This document shows positions 26,740-36,693 of a stretch of 64,000 nucleotides of DNA, piece by piece. Within the stretch, counting starts at the first letter, position 1. Each line of letters opens with the position of its first letter. Source of the stretch: Marinifilum caeruleilacunae. GTDB lineage: Bacteria; Bacteroidota; Bacteroidia; Bacteroidales; Marinifilaceae. The DNA lies in assembly GCF_013141825.1 (NCBI RefSeq), contig NZ_RZNH01000022.1, positions 21,450 through 85,449 on the forward strand, read 5' to 3'. Under the pieces are notes generated by a model, which worked only from the letters and a program-made list of their open reading frames with translations, did not search any database and had not been told where the DNA came from. Made by a program: the position numbers and the translations under genes.

Positions 26740-28302
26740 ATGAAAAAAATTAATATAATATTATTCGCATTAGGATTAATTATCCTGGGCAGTAGTTGCT
26801 CCGATGATTTTGGAGATATCAACACTCCTTCTGATGCGACCACCTCAGTAGAACCTAAGTTTTTATTTAATCCATTGGTTCAGGCGGTGTTTGACAACTA
26901 TCAACGTAATGTAAACCTTTATCCTGATTTATATTCTCAGTATTGGGCGAATACCGTTTCTGGTTTTGCTTCACCACGTTATGAATATGTAGATGGATGG
27001 ATTGGAAATCAGTGGAACGAGCACTATACAAAAGATTTACGTAGAGCGAATTCTATTCAAGATTTATATGGAGAAGATCCTTCATATGTTGACGCTATTG
27101 CAATCAAAGAAATTTGGATGTGTTACTGGTGGTCAAGAATTACAGATACATATGGTGATGTTCCTTATTTTGGAGCAGGTAGAACCGAAGCTGTTCCTTA
27201 CCACTCACAAGCAGATATTTATACAGATTTATTTGCAAGATTAGACAAAGCAGTTAATGCCATTACAGGAAATGCAGATCAGTATGAGTATAACGATGGT
27301 TACGATCTGATTTATGATGGTGATGCAATGCAATGGCAAAAGTTTGGTAACTCTTTGCGTTTGCGTTTAGCAATGAGAATTGCAAATATTGATCCAACTA
27401 AAGCAGCTGCTGAAGCACAAGCAGCAGTAAGTGGTCCTGGAGGATTATTGGCAAGCAATGCTGATGTAGTTAAAGTTCCAATGTGGAGCCAGGGGTGGTA
27501 CGATTATTTGCACCAAATGGCGTGGAACTGGAATAACATTCGTATGTCTAAAACTATGTCTGATTATTTATACAATCAATCAAGTGTGGGCGAAGATCCA
27601 AGAGCTCCAAAATGGTTTGCTTACCAGGTAGAAGGAGCACCAACTACTAAGGAAGATGCAGGTTTCGATCGTTATTATGGAATTGAGAATGGATACAATC
27701 TTGTTCCTTCGGATGCAGACGAAAACTATGCAACAATTAACCTTGAAGGTGGTTACATCGACTTTGTTGGAGATGGTGCTAATGATAAGATGTATTGCCC
27801 TGTAATGTTCTACTCAGAAGTTAAATTCCTTGAAGCAGAGGCTGCTATGAGAGGTTGGGTTTCAGGTGATGCAAATGCATTGTACCTGGAAGGTGTACAG
27901 GCATCTATGGATTATGTAGGTGTTGATTCAGGTGACGCAAGCGATTATATCGCAGGTTTGCCAACACTTTCTGGTGCTACCGAAGGCGATCTTAAGCAAT
28001 TGATTACACAGAAGTGGATTGCTAACTTCCCGAATGGTGTTGAAGCATGGGCTGATTTCAGAAGAACAGATTATCCTGACATTACATTGCCACACGATGG
28101 TGTAAGTGGTAGTTCATCAGTTGCATCTGGAACATGGGTGAAACGTGTACGTTACCCAGACAATGAGCACCTGCAAAATGAAGCAAATATGCCTTCTTCT
28201 CTAAACACTTTAGATACAGACAGAATGGATACTAAAGTGTGGTGGGATACCGCTAATACCAAAGATAAAGATGGTAGTGGTTTAATGAATAGCAATTTGT
28301 AA
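26740..28302 (+). CDS. SusD/RagB-family surface glycan-binding lipoprotein
   Basis: 520 residues with a lipobox at GSSC (Cys20) followed by SDD, the acidic pattern linked to surface export in Bacteroidota. The body is TPR-rich as in the SusD-like_2 group, with conserved stretches such as KEIWMCYWWSRITDTYGDVPYF, KFLEAEAAMRG near residue 365 and KWIANFPNGVEAWADFRRT near 425. It covers the SusC barrel as a hinged lid and captures the glycan. Aromatic residues that might stack on sugar are abundant but cannot be assigned without a structure. Confidence 0.95.
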   Translation: MKKINIILFALGLIILGSSCSDDFGDINTPSDATTSVEPKFLFNPLVQAVFDNYQRNVNLYPDLYSQYWANTVSGFASPRYEYVDGWIGNQWNEHYTKDLRRANSIQDLYGEDPSYVDAIAIKEIWMCYWWSRITDTYGDVPYFGAGRTEAVPYHSQADIYTDLFARLDKAVNAITGNADQYEYNDGYDLIYDGDAMQWQKFGNSLRLRLAMRIANIDPTKAAAEAQAAVSGPGGLLASNADVVKVPMWSQGWYDYLHQMAWNWNNIRMSKTMSDYLYNQSSVGEDPRAPKWFAYQVEGAPTTKEDAGFDRYYGIENGYNLVPSDADENYATINLEGGYIDFVGDGANDKMYCPVMFYSEVKFLEAEAAMRGWVSGDANALYLEGVQASMDYVGVDSGDASDYIAGLPTLSGATEGDLKQLITQKWIANFPNGVEAWADFRRTDYPDITLPHDGVSGSSSVASGTWVKRVRYPDNEHLQNEANMPSSLNTLDTDRMDTKVWWDTANTKDKDGSGLMNSNL

Positions 28303-28323
28303 TAACCTAAATCTTTTAGAAGA

Positions 28324-30189
28324 ATGAAATCATTTAAATTAAATATAAAATTGTGGTCTTACCTAGCTGCCTTTTTGATGGTATTTACCTTCGCAGCTTG
28401 TGATGATGACGACAATAAAGGAGGCACTTTCGATACTGCTTCTCTGGAAACATTAATTACCGAGGCTGAAACTCTTATTGAGACAACAGAAGAAGGAATT
28501 AATGCAGGTGATCAAAAACCAGGCTCAAAAGCCGAATTGCAATCTGTAATTGATTGGGTTCGTTGGAAAATAGATAATGCCGAAGCTCAGGCTGATATTT
28601 CTGATGCAGCAGTGAAATTACAGCGTTATATCGATATCTATAAAGCAAATGTTGTAGCAGTTGCTATGCCTTGGATTCAGCAGGAAAATGATACCTACAT
28701 ACAGATTTCTGATAATATCAAAACTGTATTGGGTGGAGCATGGACAATTGAATTGAAGTGTTACATTGTTGATCTAAACACAAAAGGCTATTCAAACAAC
28801 TTATTTGCTGCTGAGCAAATGGGTCCTGATAGTGGTTTCGCTGCAAGATACTTTAGCGATGGTAAAATCCAGATCGTAACAGGAAATAGTAATTGGGTAG
28901 ATTCAGGTGATCAGGCTGGACCTGGTACAATGAAGTCTGGAGAATGGATGGATGTTACTATGACCAGCGATGGAACTCACCACGAACTGTTTATAAACGG
29001 TGCAAAAGTGGCAGAAGTTGATAACACACACCTTTTGGCTGCTGATGCTCCTTTCGTTATCGGTAACAGCCCAACCTGGACCGATCGTGTATGTAATACC
29101 TTAGTGAAAGACTTCAGAGTTTGGAATTCGGTATTGGATGAATCAACCATTAATGCAAACAGAACTGCTTCATTCGAAGGAACAGAATCAGGACTTGTTT
29201 GTTACTTCCCATTGGGATCTGATCTTGGATCTGAATTTAGCGATGTAAGCGGGAACTATACTGCTAGCATTAAAGGGAAAGTAGAGTGGGTTGCTGAACC
29301 TCCGGTAATTGTTTTAGATAAAGCAAAACTTCAGGAAGCGATTCAGGAATTAACAGATTTCAAAGCGACAATTGTAGAAGGTGATCAGGATGGTGATTAT
29401 CCTGCTGGTACTATTGCTTACATTGATGAGTTACTTGCTGATGCGAATGATGCTCTTGCGAACGAAGGTCGTCAATCTGCATTGGATGATAAAGCTGATG
29501 CTTTAGTGGCTGCAATCGAGGTAATCAACTCTATGTTGGTAGCTGATTCTGATGGTATTCTTGTTGACAGAGATGTAGCTTCAGCTATTGGTTTAAGAAT
29601 TACTCCTAACTATACTCCTCAGGGCGATTATACTGTAGAGTTTAACGTAAAAGTGAAGAGCTTCTTCGGATACGGTACAGGTGAATTCTTTAACAATGGT
29701 GAATATGGTATCTGGGTATACGGATATACTGAATTGACCGAGGAAAATGTATTGAATACTGGTCGTCTTTGGAACTTTACCAATGCAGGTAACGGCTGGC
29801 AAGGTCCTAGAGCCGAGGCTCAGTCTATTAAGTCGGGTATCTGGCAACATGTTGCTATCGTTCACGACGATGCTGCAAGAACAACAACAATTTATGTTGA
29901 TGGTGTAGCAAAAGGTGTTCAGGAAGATATAGGTGCTCCAAATGTATCTGGCTGGGGTGAAATGTGGCTAGGTAATGGCTGGGGTAAAATGGATGGTTAC
30001 ATCAAAGACTTCCGCTTATGGGATGTTGCTCGTGATGAAGCTGATCTTGATGCCGATATTGCTGGTAGCGAAGCAGGTTTGAATGTGTACTTACCACTTG
30101 ATAGAGTAAAAGGGGTGAAGTTTGCAGACGAAACTGGAACTTACCAGGCACACATGAGAGGAATCTCTTGGAATGTTGTTGAAGACTAA
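28324..30189 (+). CDS. LamG-domain surface lipoprotein, likely glycan-binding protein of the PUL
   Basis: 621 residues. The lipobox Cys26 (FAAC) is followed by DDDD, a strong surface-export signal. The rest is an internal duplication: a helical FIVAR-like segment (about 36-112), a LamG/concanavalin A-like domain (about 118-330), a second similar helical segment (about 335-410) and a second LamG domain (about 412-618). Both LamG copies contain the KDFR(V/L)W motif near their ends typical of the family. It occupies the SusE/SusF position after susD, so a non-catalytic surface role in holding glycan or glycoprotein is likely. No enzyme motif was seen. Confidence 0.85.
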   Translation: MKSFKLNIKLWSYLAAFLMVFTFAACDDDDNKGGTFDTASLETLITEAETLIETTEEGINAGDQKPGSKAELQSVIDWVRWKIDNAEAQADISDAAVKLQRYIDIYKANVVAVAMPWIQQENDTYIQISDNIKTVLGGAWTIELKCYIVDLNTKGYSNNLFAAEQMGPDSGFAARYFSDGKIQIVTGNSNWVDSGDQAGPGTMKSGEWMDVTMTSDGTHHELFINGAKVAEVDNTHLLAADAPFVIGNSPTWTDRVCNTLVKDFRVWNSVLDESTINANRTASFEGTESGLVCYFPLGSDLGSEFSDVSGNYTASIKGKVEWVAEPPVIVLDKAKLQEAIQELTDFKATIVEGDQDGDYPAGTIAYIDELLADANDALANEGRQSALDDKADALVAAIEVINSMLVADSDGILVDRDVASAIGLRITPNYTPQGDYTVEFNVKVKSFFGYGTGEFFNNGEYGIWVYGYTELTEENVLNTGRLWNFTNAGNGWQGPRAEAQSIKSGIWQHVAIVHDDAARTTTIYVDGVAKGVQEDIGAPNVSGWGEMWLGNGWGKMDGYIKDFRLWDVARDEADLDADIAGSEAGLNVYLPLDRVKGVKFADETGTYQAHMRGISWNVVED

Positions 30190-30207
30190 GAACTAAATAC
30201 AAATCAA

Positions 30208-30235
30208 ATAGGAGCTGCCTTTTGGTAGCTCCTAT
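30208..30235 (+). terminator. Hairpin after the LamG lipoprotein gene (attenuator or processing site)
   Basis: ATAGGAGCT pairs with AGCTCCTAT around a 10-base loop but without a T run. It lies 18 bases after the stop, within a 213-base gap before the glycoside hydrolase genes, and could stabilise the susCD part of the transcript. Confidence 0.55.
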
Positions 30236-30402
30236 TCCCAATTTAACAAGTGTAAATTAATCATAAAGTTACAGGTTAGCTTCTACCTAAAAAAGGAAGG
30301 ATTGTTTTATAGCCTTTTCTCAAAAGGTGTACAAAAAAGAAATACCGAAGCATTAAGCTTATTATATATCAACCTTATTACTAAACCATACAGTAGAACC
30401 AA

Positions 30403-32679
30403 ATGCAAAAATTAAAATCAATCAAAACACTAGGATTATCGTTGCTGTTAGGAGTATTTGCTTCCTGCCAATTATCAGGTGGAAACAATAACGATAATAG
30501 CTTAACTCAATATGTCGATCCATACATAGGGTCGGGCGGACATGGCCATGTGTTTGTTGGAGCCAGTGTACCTTTTGGTGCAGTTCAGGCAGGACCAAGT
30601 AACTTTCACAAAGGCTGGGATTGGTGTTCATCTTACCATTATTCCGACAGCATTATCAAAGGATTTTCGCATTTGCATTTAAGTGGAACAGGTTGTACCG
30701 ATTTGGGCGAATTCTTAATTATGCCAGCAGTTGGCGAACTAAAAGTAAATCCTGGTTCACAGGAAAATCCCGAAGAAGGCTATGCTTCTTACTATAGCCA
30801 TGATACCGAAAAGGCCGAAGCCGGATATTATAAAGTACATTTGGATACCTATAATGTAGATGTTGAAATGACAACAACAGAGCGTGTTGCCATGCATCAG
30901 ATTAGCTATCCGAAATCAGATGAATCCAGGTTGATTATCGATTTAAAAGAAGGAAATGGCGACCAGGCTACTGAGACGTTCTTCCATAAAGTGAACGATA
31001 CCATTGTAGCTGGATATCGTTTTTCGAAAGGATGGGCCGCCGATCAACGTGAATATTTTGCCATGGTATTATCAAAACCAATAAACGAGGTATTGGTTTA
31101 CGATGGAGACAAAAAATTAAAAGGCGATGCTGGTAAAGGAAAAGCCATAAAAGCATTTCTTCAGTTCTCAACTAAATCTTTCGAGAAGGTTCAGGTTAAA
31201 TTTGGAATGTCGCCTGTAAGTATGGAGAATGCATTGCTAAATATTAAAACCGAAATGCCAGCCTGGAATTTCAGTGAAATACTGGCATCAAATAAAGCAA
31301 AGTGGAACAAAGAACTCGAAAAAATTCAAATCGAGACCAAAGATGAGGAAGCCAAGCGAGTTTTCTACACAGCCATGTATCACACTTTAATTGCTCCAAA
31401 CATTTTCGACGATGTAAATGGAGATTATCGAGGCACTGATAAAGAGGTTTACAACAATAAAAACAGAACAAATTATACACTGTTCTCTCTTTGGGATACC
31501 TATCGAACAGCACATCCGCTTTATACCATTACGCAGCCAGAAAGAGTACCTGATATGATCAATTCAATGTTGGAAATTTATCAGCAACAAGGAAAACTTC
31601 CTGTATGGCATTTGCGTGGTAACGAAACCAATACAATGGTTGGTTATAGCGCGGTTCCGGTAGTTGTAGATGCCTACTTGAAAGGTTTTAAAGGATTTGA
31701 TGTAGAGCTTGCATACGAAGCTGTAAAGACAACAGCAATGGGCGATTTTGAGCCAGGCGTGAAAGAGTTGCAAAAGTATGGTTACATTCCTTGCGATATG
31801 ATGCATGAATCGGTAGCAAGTGCGATGGAATATGCAATTAGCGATTGGGGAATTGCTCAAATGGCCCAAGCATTAGGCAAATCGGAAGATGCAAAGTATT
31901 TTACAGAAAGAGCAAAAGCATACGAAAAGTACTTCGACCCAAAAGACCGATTTATGAAAGGTCGCATGAAAGATGGTAGCTGGCGTACTCCTTTCGATCC
32001 AGTTTCGGCTCAGCACCGTGTGAACGATTATTGCGAAGGAAATGCATGGCAATACCTTTGGTTGGTGCCTCAGGATCCCGAAGGATTGATTCAATTGTTA
32101 GGTGGAGATAAGCCATTTGTTGCCAAATTGGATAGTCTGTTTTCTATCTCTTCCGAGCTGGAAGAAGGCGCTTCCGCGGATATTACTGGCCTGATTGGAC
32201 AATATGCTCATGGTAACGAACCTAGTCACCATGTTACCTACATGTACGCTTATGCAGGCGAGCAATATAAAACTGCCGACAAAGTTGATTACATCTTAAA
32301 CGAACTGTATACAGACCAGCCTGATGGCCTTTGTGGTAACGAAGACTGTGGACAGATGTCTGCCTGGTATGTCATGTCATCAATGGGCTTCTACCCGGTA
32401 AACCCATCTAACGGAGCTTATGTATTTGGTCGTCCTTTATTCGACCAGGTTAGTATCGATTTGGGAGAAGGTAAAAAGTTTACAATCAAAACAATTAATA
32501 ATAACAAAGAGAATATTTATATTCAATCAGTAAAATTAAATGGTCAGGATTATAGCAAATCTTTTATTACCCACAAAGACATCATGATGGGTGGTGAGTT
32601 GCTATTTGAAATGGGCGCTGAACCAAACAAACAATTTGGTGCAAAACCTGAGGACAGACCAAAATCGATGGTATACTAA
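30403..32679 (+). CDS. GH92 alpha-mannosidase, lipoprotein (HES type)
   Basis: 758 residues with a lipobox at ASC (Cys22) and no acidic residues after it, so probably periplasmic. GH92 landmarks run through the chain: QYVDPYIGSGGHGH near the start, FSLWDTYRTAHPLY in the middle, EGNAWQYLW and GNEDCGQMSAWYVMSSMGFYPV near the end. These are calcium-dependent inverting exo-alpha-mannosidases. His468-Glu469-Ser470 matches the HE motif that, as I recall, marks alpha-1,2-mannosidases of the family, so alpha-1,2-mannose trimming is the likely job. First enzyme gene after the binding-protein block. Confidence 0.93.
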   Translation: MQKLKSIKTLGLSLLLGVFASCQLSGGNNNDNSLTQYVDPYIGSGGHGHVFVGASVPFGAVQAGPSNFHKGWDWCSSYHYSDSIIKGFSHLHLSGTGCTDLGEFLIMPAVGELKVNPGSQENPEEGYASYYSHDTEKAEAGYYKVHLDTYNVDVEMTTTERVAMHQISYPKSDESRLIIDLKEGNGDQATETFFHKVNDTIVAGYRFSKGWAADQREYFAMVLSKPINEVLVYDGDKKLKGDAGKGKAIKAFLQFSTKSFEKVQVKFGMSPVSMENALLNIKTEMPAWNFSEILASNKAKWNKELEKIQIETKDEEAKRVFYTAMYHTLIAPNIFDDVNGDYRGTDKEVYNNKNRTNYTLFSLWDTYRTAHPLYTITQPERVPDMINSMLEIYQQQGKLPVWHLRGNETNTMVGYSAVPVVVDAYLKGFKGFDVELAYEAVKTTAMGDFEPGVKELQKYGYIPCDMMHESVASAMEYAISDWGIAQMAQALGKSEDAKYFTERAKAYEKYFDPKDRFMKGRMKDGSWRTPFDPVSAQHRVNDYCEGNAWQYLWLVPQDPEGLIQLLGGDKPFVAKLDSLFSISSELEEGASADITGLIGQYAHGNEPSHHVTYMYAYAGEQYKTADKVDYILNELYTDQPDGLCGNEDCGQMSAWYVMSSMGFYPVNPSNGAYVFGRPLFDQVSIDLGEGKKFTIKTINNNKENIYIQSVKLNGQDYSKSFITHKDIMMGGELLFEMGAEPNKQFGAKPEDRPKSMVY

Positions 32680-32757
32680 AATGTATGCCCTACTAATTTG
32701 ACCGATTACAATTATAAAATTTATCAGGCCAAAAGCTTTGATTACTAAATTACAAAA

Positions 32758-35052
32758 ATGAAGAAAGCGAATATTCTATTAATTCTAATGGCATTCCTGG
32801 TTTCCTGTGCAGGAGAGAAAGAGGTAGTGAAAACCAGAATGACTTCCAGTGTTGATATGGTCAATCCATTAATGGGAACCGATTCGGAACACGCACTTTC
32901 CAACGGTAACACTTACCCTGCAATTGCAGTGCCTTGGGGAATGAACTTTTGGACACCCCAAACCGGCAATATGGGAAATGGTTGGACCTATGCTTATGAT
33001 GCAAAAAAAATACGAGGCATTAAGCAAACTCATCAACCAAGTCCGTGGATTAACGATTATGCAGCATTTTCTTTCATGGCTGTAACAGGAGATCTAAAGT
33101 TTAACGAAGATGAGCGTGCCTCCTGGTTCTCGCACAAAGCTGAAGATGCAAAACCATATGCTTATGAAGTGTACCTGGCCGATTATGATGTGAAAACAGA
33201 GGTAACACCAACAGAGCGTGCTGCCATGTTTCGTTTTACATTTCCTGAAAACGACAATTCATACATCCTCTTGGATGCTTACAACGAAGGTTCGGAGGTG
33301 AAAATTATTCCTGAAGAACGCAAAATTATTGGTTACTGCAGAAATAATAGTGGTGGTGTGCCAGAGAATTTCCACAATTATTTTGTAGCCGAATTCGATA
33401 AGGATTTTGAAATTGTTCACACCTGGAACGGTGATCAGTTAAACCAAAAATCGAAAAGTGCAACAGGCGAGCATGTTGGCGCTGTTATCGGATTTAAAAC
33501 CAAAAAGGGAGAACAGGTGCATGTAAAAGTGGCATCATCTTTCATCAGTAAAGAGCAAGCTCAACTGAACCTTTCAAGAGAAATTGGAAATAAAGATTAC
33601 AATCAGATTAAAAAAGAAGCAAAACTGGCCTGGGAAAAGGAGTTTGCAAGAATTAAAGTAGAAGGTGGAACCGATGATCAATTGGAAACATTTTACTCTT
33701 GCTTGTACAGAGTTTTACTATTCCCTCGCAAGTTTTATGAACTAAACGATAAAAATGAAGTAATTCATTACAGTCCTTACAATGGAGAGATACTGCCCGG
33801 CTACATGTTTACAGATAATGGCTTTTGGGATACGTTCCGGGCGGTATTTCCATTTTTTACAGTCATGTATCCTGAATTGAATTCTCAAATCATGGAAGGC
33901 CTTGTAAATACCTACAAAGAAAGTGGATGGTTGCCAGAATGGGCAAGTCCGGGACACCGTGGCTGTATGATTGGTTCAAATTCGGCATCATTAATTGCTG
34001 ATGCTTACCTAAAAGGGATCAAAGGATACGATATCGAAACCCTTTATGAAGCCATCATTAAAAATACCAATGGCTATAACAAAGCGGTAACATCGGTAGG
34101 TAGATATGGTGCAGAATATTACAACAAGTTAGGCTATGTGCCTTACAATGTTGGTATTCATGAAAATACAGCAAGAACATTAGAGTACGCTTACGCTGAT
34201 TTTTGTGTATGGAAACTGGCCCAGGAATTAGGCCGTCCGCAAGAAGAAATCGACTTGTTTGCAAAAAGAGCTCAGAACTTTAAGAATGTTTTCGATAAGG
34301 AAAGCGGATTGATGCGAGGTAAAAATGAAGATGGAAGCTTCCAATCGCCTTTCAACCCTTTAAAATGGGGCGATGCATTTACAGAAGGAAACAGCCTGCA
34401 TTACACATGGTCTGTATTCCAGGATATCAATGGCTTAATCGATTTAATGGGTGGGGAAGATCAGTTCATCTCAACTTTGGACGGTGTATTTGAAATGCCA
34501 CCTGAATTTGATGATTCTTACTATGGATTTACCATACATGAAATACGTGAAATGCAAATTGTGAATATGGGTAATTATGCGCATGGTAATCAGCCAATTC
34601 AGCATATGATTTACCTGTACAATTATGCAGGTCAGCCATGGAAAACCCAAAGCCGTGTTCGCGAAGTAATGGATCAGCTCTATACTCCACAAGCCGATGG
34701 CTACTGCGGCGACGAAGACAATGGACAAACTTCAGCCTGGTATGTGTTCAGTTCTATGGGATTCTATCCAGTATGTCCGGGAACCGATGAATATGTCTTG
34801 GGTTCTCCAATTTTCGATAAAGTAACATTACAGCTCGAAAATGGAAAAGAGTTTGTCATTTCGAGCACAGGAAACTCTAAGGAAAATGTATTTGTAAAAG
34901 ATGTAAGCTTAAATGGTAAAACATACAATTTCAACTACATTAAACATGGCGACATTCAAAAAGGAGGGGAATTGAATTTTGAAATGTCGGCTCATCCTAA
35001 TATAGAGCGAGGCAGCAAAGCCGAAGCATATCCATACTCAATGAGTAAATAA
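32758..35052 (+). CDS. GH92 alpha-mannosidase, lipoprotein (HEN type)
   Basis: 764 residues, lipobox at VSC (Cys17). GH92 landmarks include VNPLMGTDSEHALSNGN near the start, NGFWDTFRAVFPFF, EGNSLHYTWSV and GDEDNGQTSAWYVFSSMGFYPV. The equivalent of the HES motif reads His468-Glu469-Asn470, so linkage preference may differ from the first copy. The N-terminal PAIAVPWGMNFWTPQTGN is unlike the PFGAVQAGP of copy 1. Probably periplasmic, acting with the other mannosidases. It is followed by a terminator, so it may end the first transcription unit. Confidence 0.93.
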   Translation: MKKANILLILMAFLVSCAGEKEVVKTRMTSSVDMVNPLMGTDSEHALSNGNTYPAIAVPWGMNFWTPQTGNMGNGWTYAYDAKKIRGIKQTHQPSPWINDYAAFSFMAVTGDLKFNEDERASWFSHKAEDAKPYAYEVYLADYDVKTEVTPTERAAMFRFTFPENDNSYILLDAYNEGSEVKIIPEERKIIGYCRNNSGGVPENFHNYFVAEFDKDFEIVHTWNGDQLNQKSKSATGEHVGAVIGFKTKKGEQVHVKVASSFISKEQAQLNLSREIGNKDYNQIKKEAKLAWEKEFARIKVEGGTDDQLETFYSCLYRVLLFPRKFYELNDKNEVIHYSPYNGEILPGYMFTDNGFWDTFRAVFPFFTVMYPELNSQIMEGLVNTYKESGWLPEWASPGHRGCMIGSNSASLIADAYLKGIKGYDIETLYEAIIKNTNGYNKAVTSVGRYGAEYYNKLGYVPYNVGIHENTARTLEYAYADFCVWKLAQELGRPQEEIDLFAKRAQNFKNVFDKESGLMRGKNEDGSFQSPFNPLKWGDAFTEGNSLHYTWSVFQDINGLIDLMGGEDQFISTLDGVFEMPPEFDDSYYGFTIHEIREMQIVNMGNYAHGNQPIQHMIYLYNYAGQPWKTQSRVREVMDQLYTPQADGYCGDEDNGQTSAWYVFSSMGFYPVCPGTDEYVLGSPIFDKVTLQLENGKEFVISSTGNSKENVFVKDVSLNGKTYNFNYIKHGDIQKGGELNFEMSAHPNIERGSKAEAYPYSMSK

Positions 35053-35105
35053 AGAATTAGAAATAATATTTCTGATATGATTAGTGAAATAAAAGGGTAG
35101 TAGCG

Positions 35106-35142
35106 AAAGGCTTGCAATTTATGAATTGTGAGCCTTTGCTTT
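35106..35142 (+). terminator. Terminator after the second GH92 gene
   Basis: A 14-bp stem of AAAGGCTTGCAATT with AATTGTGAGCCTTT (two G:U pairs) is followed by GCTTTAT. It divides susC-to-GH92 from the GH125-GH65-GH97 genes. Confidence 0.7.
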
Positions 35143-35264
35143 ATAAAATATTCGAAATTGAGAATGGAGAGAATACAAAATTAATTATTACGCAACCTTA
35201 TCATTTAGAAAGTAAAAACTATTGAGAATTGCTTTCTAAACTCAACAAATAAAACTCAACCAAA

Positions 35265-36692
35265 ATGAAAAGAAGAACTTTTTTAAGAAATTCATTGCTT
35301 TTTACAGGTGGCTTAAGCCTAATTGGAACAAAGGGATTTGCCATTAGTAAGGATTTAAAATATATATCGAACAGGCCAGAAGCCAATCAAAGAAATTTTG
35401 TTAGCAAGGCGGTTGACCGAAAAATTAAGGAGGTGAAAAAAGCCATTGCCAATGAAGAGTTGGCATGGATGTTTGAAAATTGCTTCCCAAATACATTAGA
35501 TACAACAGTTAGCTATTCTGAAGAAAATGGCAAACCCGATTCTTTCGTAATTACCGGCGATATACATGCCATGTGGTTAAGGGATTCTACGGCGCAGGTA
35601 TGGCCTTATTTGCCTTTGGTTAATGATGATGAGCAGCTTCAAAAACTGTTTCGTGGCCTAATTAACCGACAAAGCAAATGCATCAATATCGATCCTTATG
35701 CCAATGCCTTTAACAAAGGAGCAGAAGGCTCGCACTGGGAAAGCGATTTAACCGATATGAAACCCGAATTGCACGAACGCAAATGGGAAATCGATTCGCT
35801 TTGCTATGCCATTCGATTGGCCTATCATTATTGGAAGAAAACAGGAGATACCTCATGTTTCGATTCCGACTGGAGAAATGCCATGAATTTGGTGGTGAGA
35901 ACCTTTAAAGAGCAGCAAAGAAAAGAGGATCAGGGTCCATATAGGTTTGCCAGGAACACCAGTAAACCAACAGATACATTACCTGGAAATGGTTATGGAA
36001 ACCCTATCAAACCAGTTGGACTGATTGTTTCTTCTTTTCGTCCATCAGACGATGCAACCATTCTGCCGTTCTTAATACCTTCCAATTTTTTCGCAGTGGT
36101 ATCCTTACAACAATTGAATGAGATTTTGAACCACCTGAATATTGAAAAAGGCCTGGCAAATTCGGCTATGGAAATGGCTAAGGAAGTGGAAGCGGCACTT
36201 GTAAAATATGCAAGTTCAAATCATTTAAATCAAGGCGAAACTTTGGCCTTTGAAGTCGATGGTTTCGGCAACCAAATGTATATGGATGATGCAAATATTC
36301 CGAGCTTACTTTCCCTTCCATATTTAGGGGCTTTGGATGCAAAATCATCCCTATATCAGAATACAAGAAAGTTTATTTTGAGCGAAAATAACCCTTGGTA
36401 CTTCAAAGGAGAATATGCCGAAGGAATTGGCGGTCCGCATGTAGGAGTTAATATGATTTGGCCAATGAGTATCATCATGCAGGCCATGACTTCCGATCAG
36501 GACAAAGAGATTGAGAACTGTCTGGAAACTTTAATACGAACCCATGCCGGTACCGGTTTTATGCACGAAACATTCCATAAAGATGATCCTAAAAACTTTA
36601 CCCGATCGTGGTTTGCATGGGCCAATACTTTGTTTGGCGAGCTGATATTGAAAATTTACAAGGAACGACCACATTTATTAAAGCAGGTGTAG
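35265..36692 (+). CDS. GH125 exo-alpha-1,6-mannosidase
   Basis: 475 residues. The N-terminus KRRTFLRNS followed by a hydrophobic stretch is a twin-arginine-type signal, so the folded enzyme may be exported by Tat. GH125 motifs are clear: MFENCFPNTLDTTV and VITGDIHAMWLRDSTAQVWPYL near residues 65-105, then GSHWESDLTDMKPELHERKWEIDSL-type sequence and a C-terminal FTRSWFAWANTLFGELI. GH125 enzymes are inverting, metal-independent alpha-1,6-mannosidases that clip the alpha-1,6 arm of N-glycans or mannan. A 9-bp stem-loop (35204-35240) lies in its leader. GH65 starts two bases after its stop. Confidence 0.92.
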   Translation: MKRRTFLRNSLLFTGGLSLIGTKGFAISKDLKYISNRPEANQRNFVSKAVDRKIKEVKKAIANEELAWMFENCFPNTLDTTVSYSEENGKPDSFVITGDIHAMWLRDSTAQVWPYLPLVNDDEQLQKLFRGLINRQSKCINIDPYANAFNKGAEGSHWESDLTDMKPELHERKWEIDSLCYAIRLAYHYWKKTGDTSCFDSDWRNAMNLVVRTFKEQQRKEDQGPYRFARNTSKPTDTLPGNGYGNPIKPVGLIVSSFRPSDDATILPFLIPSNFFAVVSLQQLNEILNHLNIEKGLANSAMEMAKEVEAALVKYASSNHLNQGETLAFEVDGFGNQMYMDDANIPSLLSLPYLGALDAKSSLYQNTRKFILSENNPWYFKGEYAEGIGGPHVGVNMIWPMSIIMQAMTSDQDKEIENCLETLIRTHAGTGFMHETFHKDDPKNFTRSWFAWANTLFGELILKIYKERPHLLKQV

Positions 36693-36693
36693 T

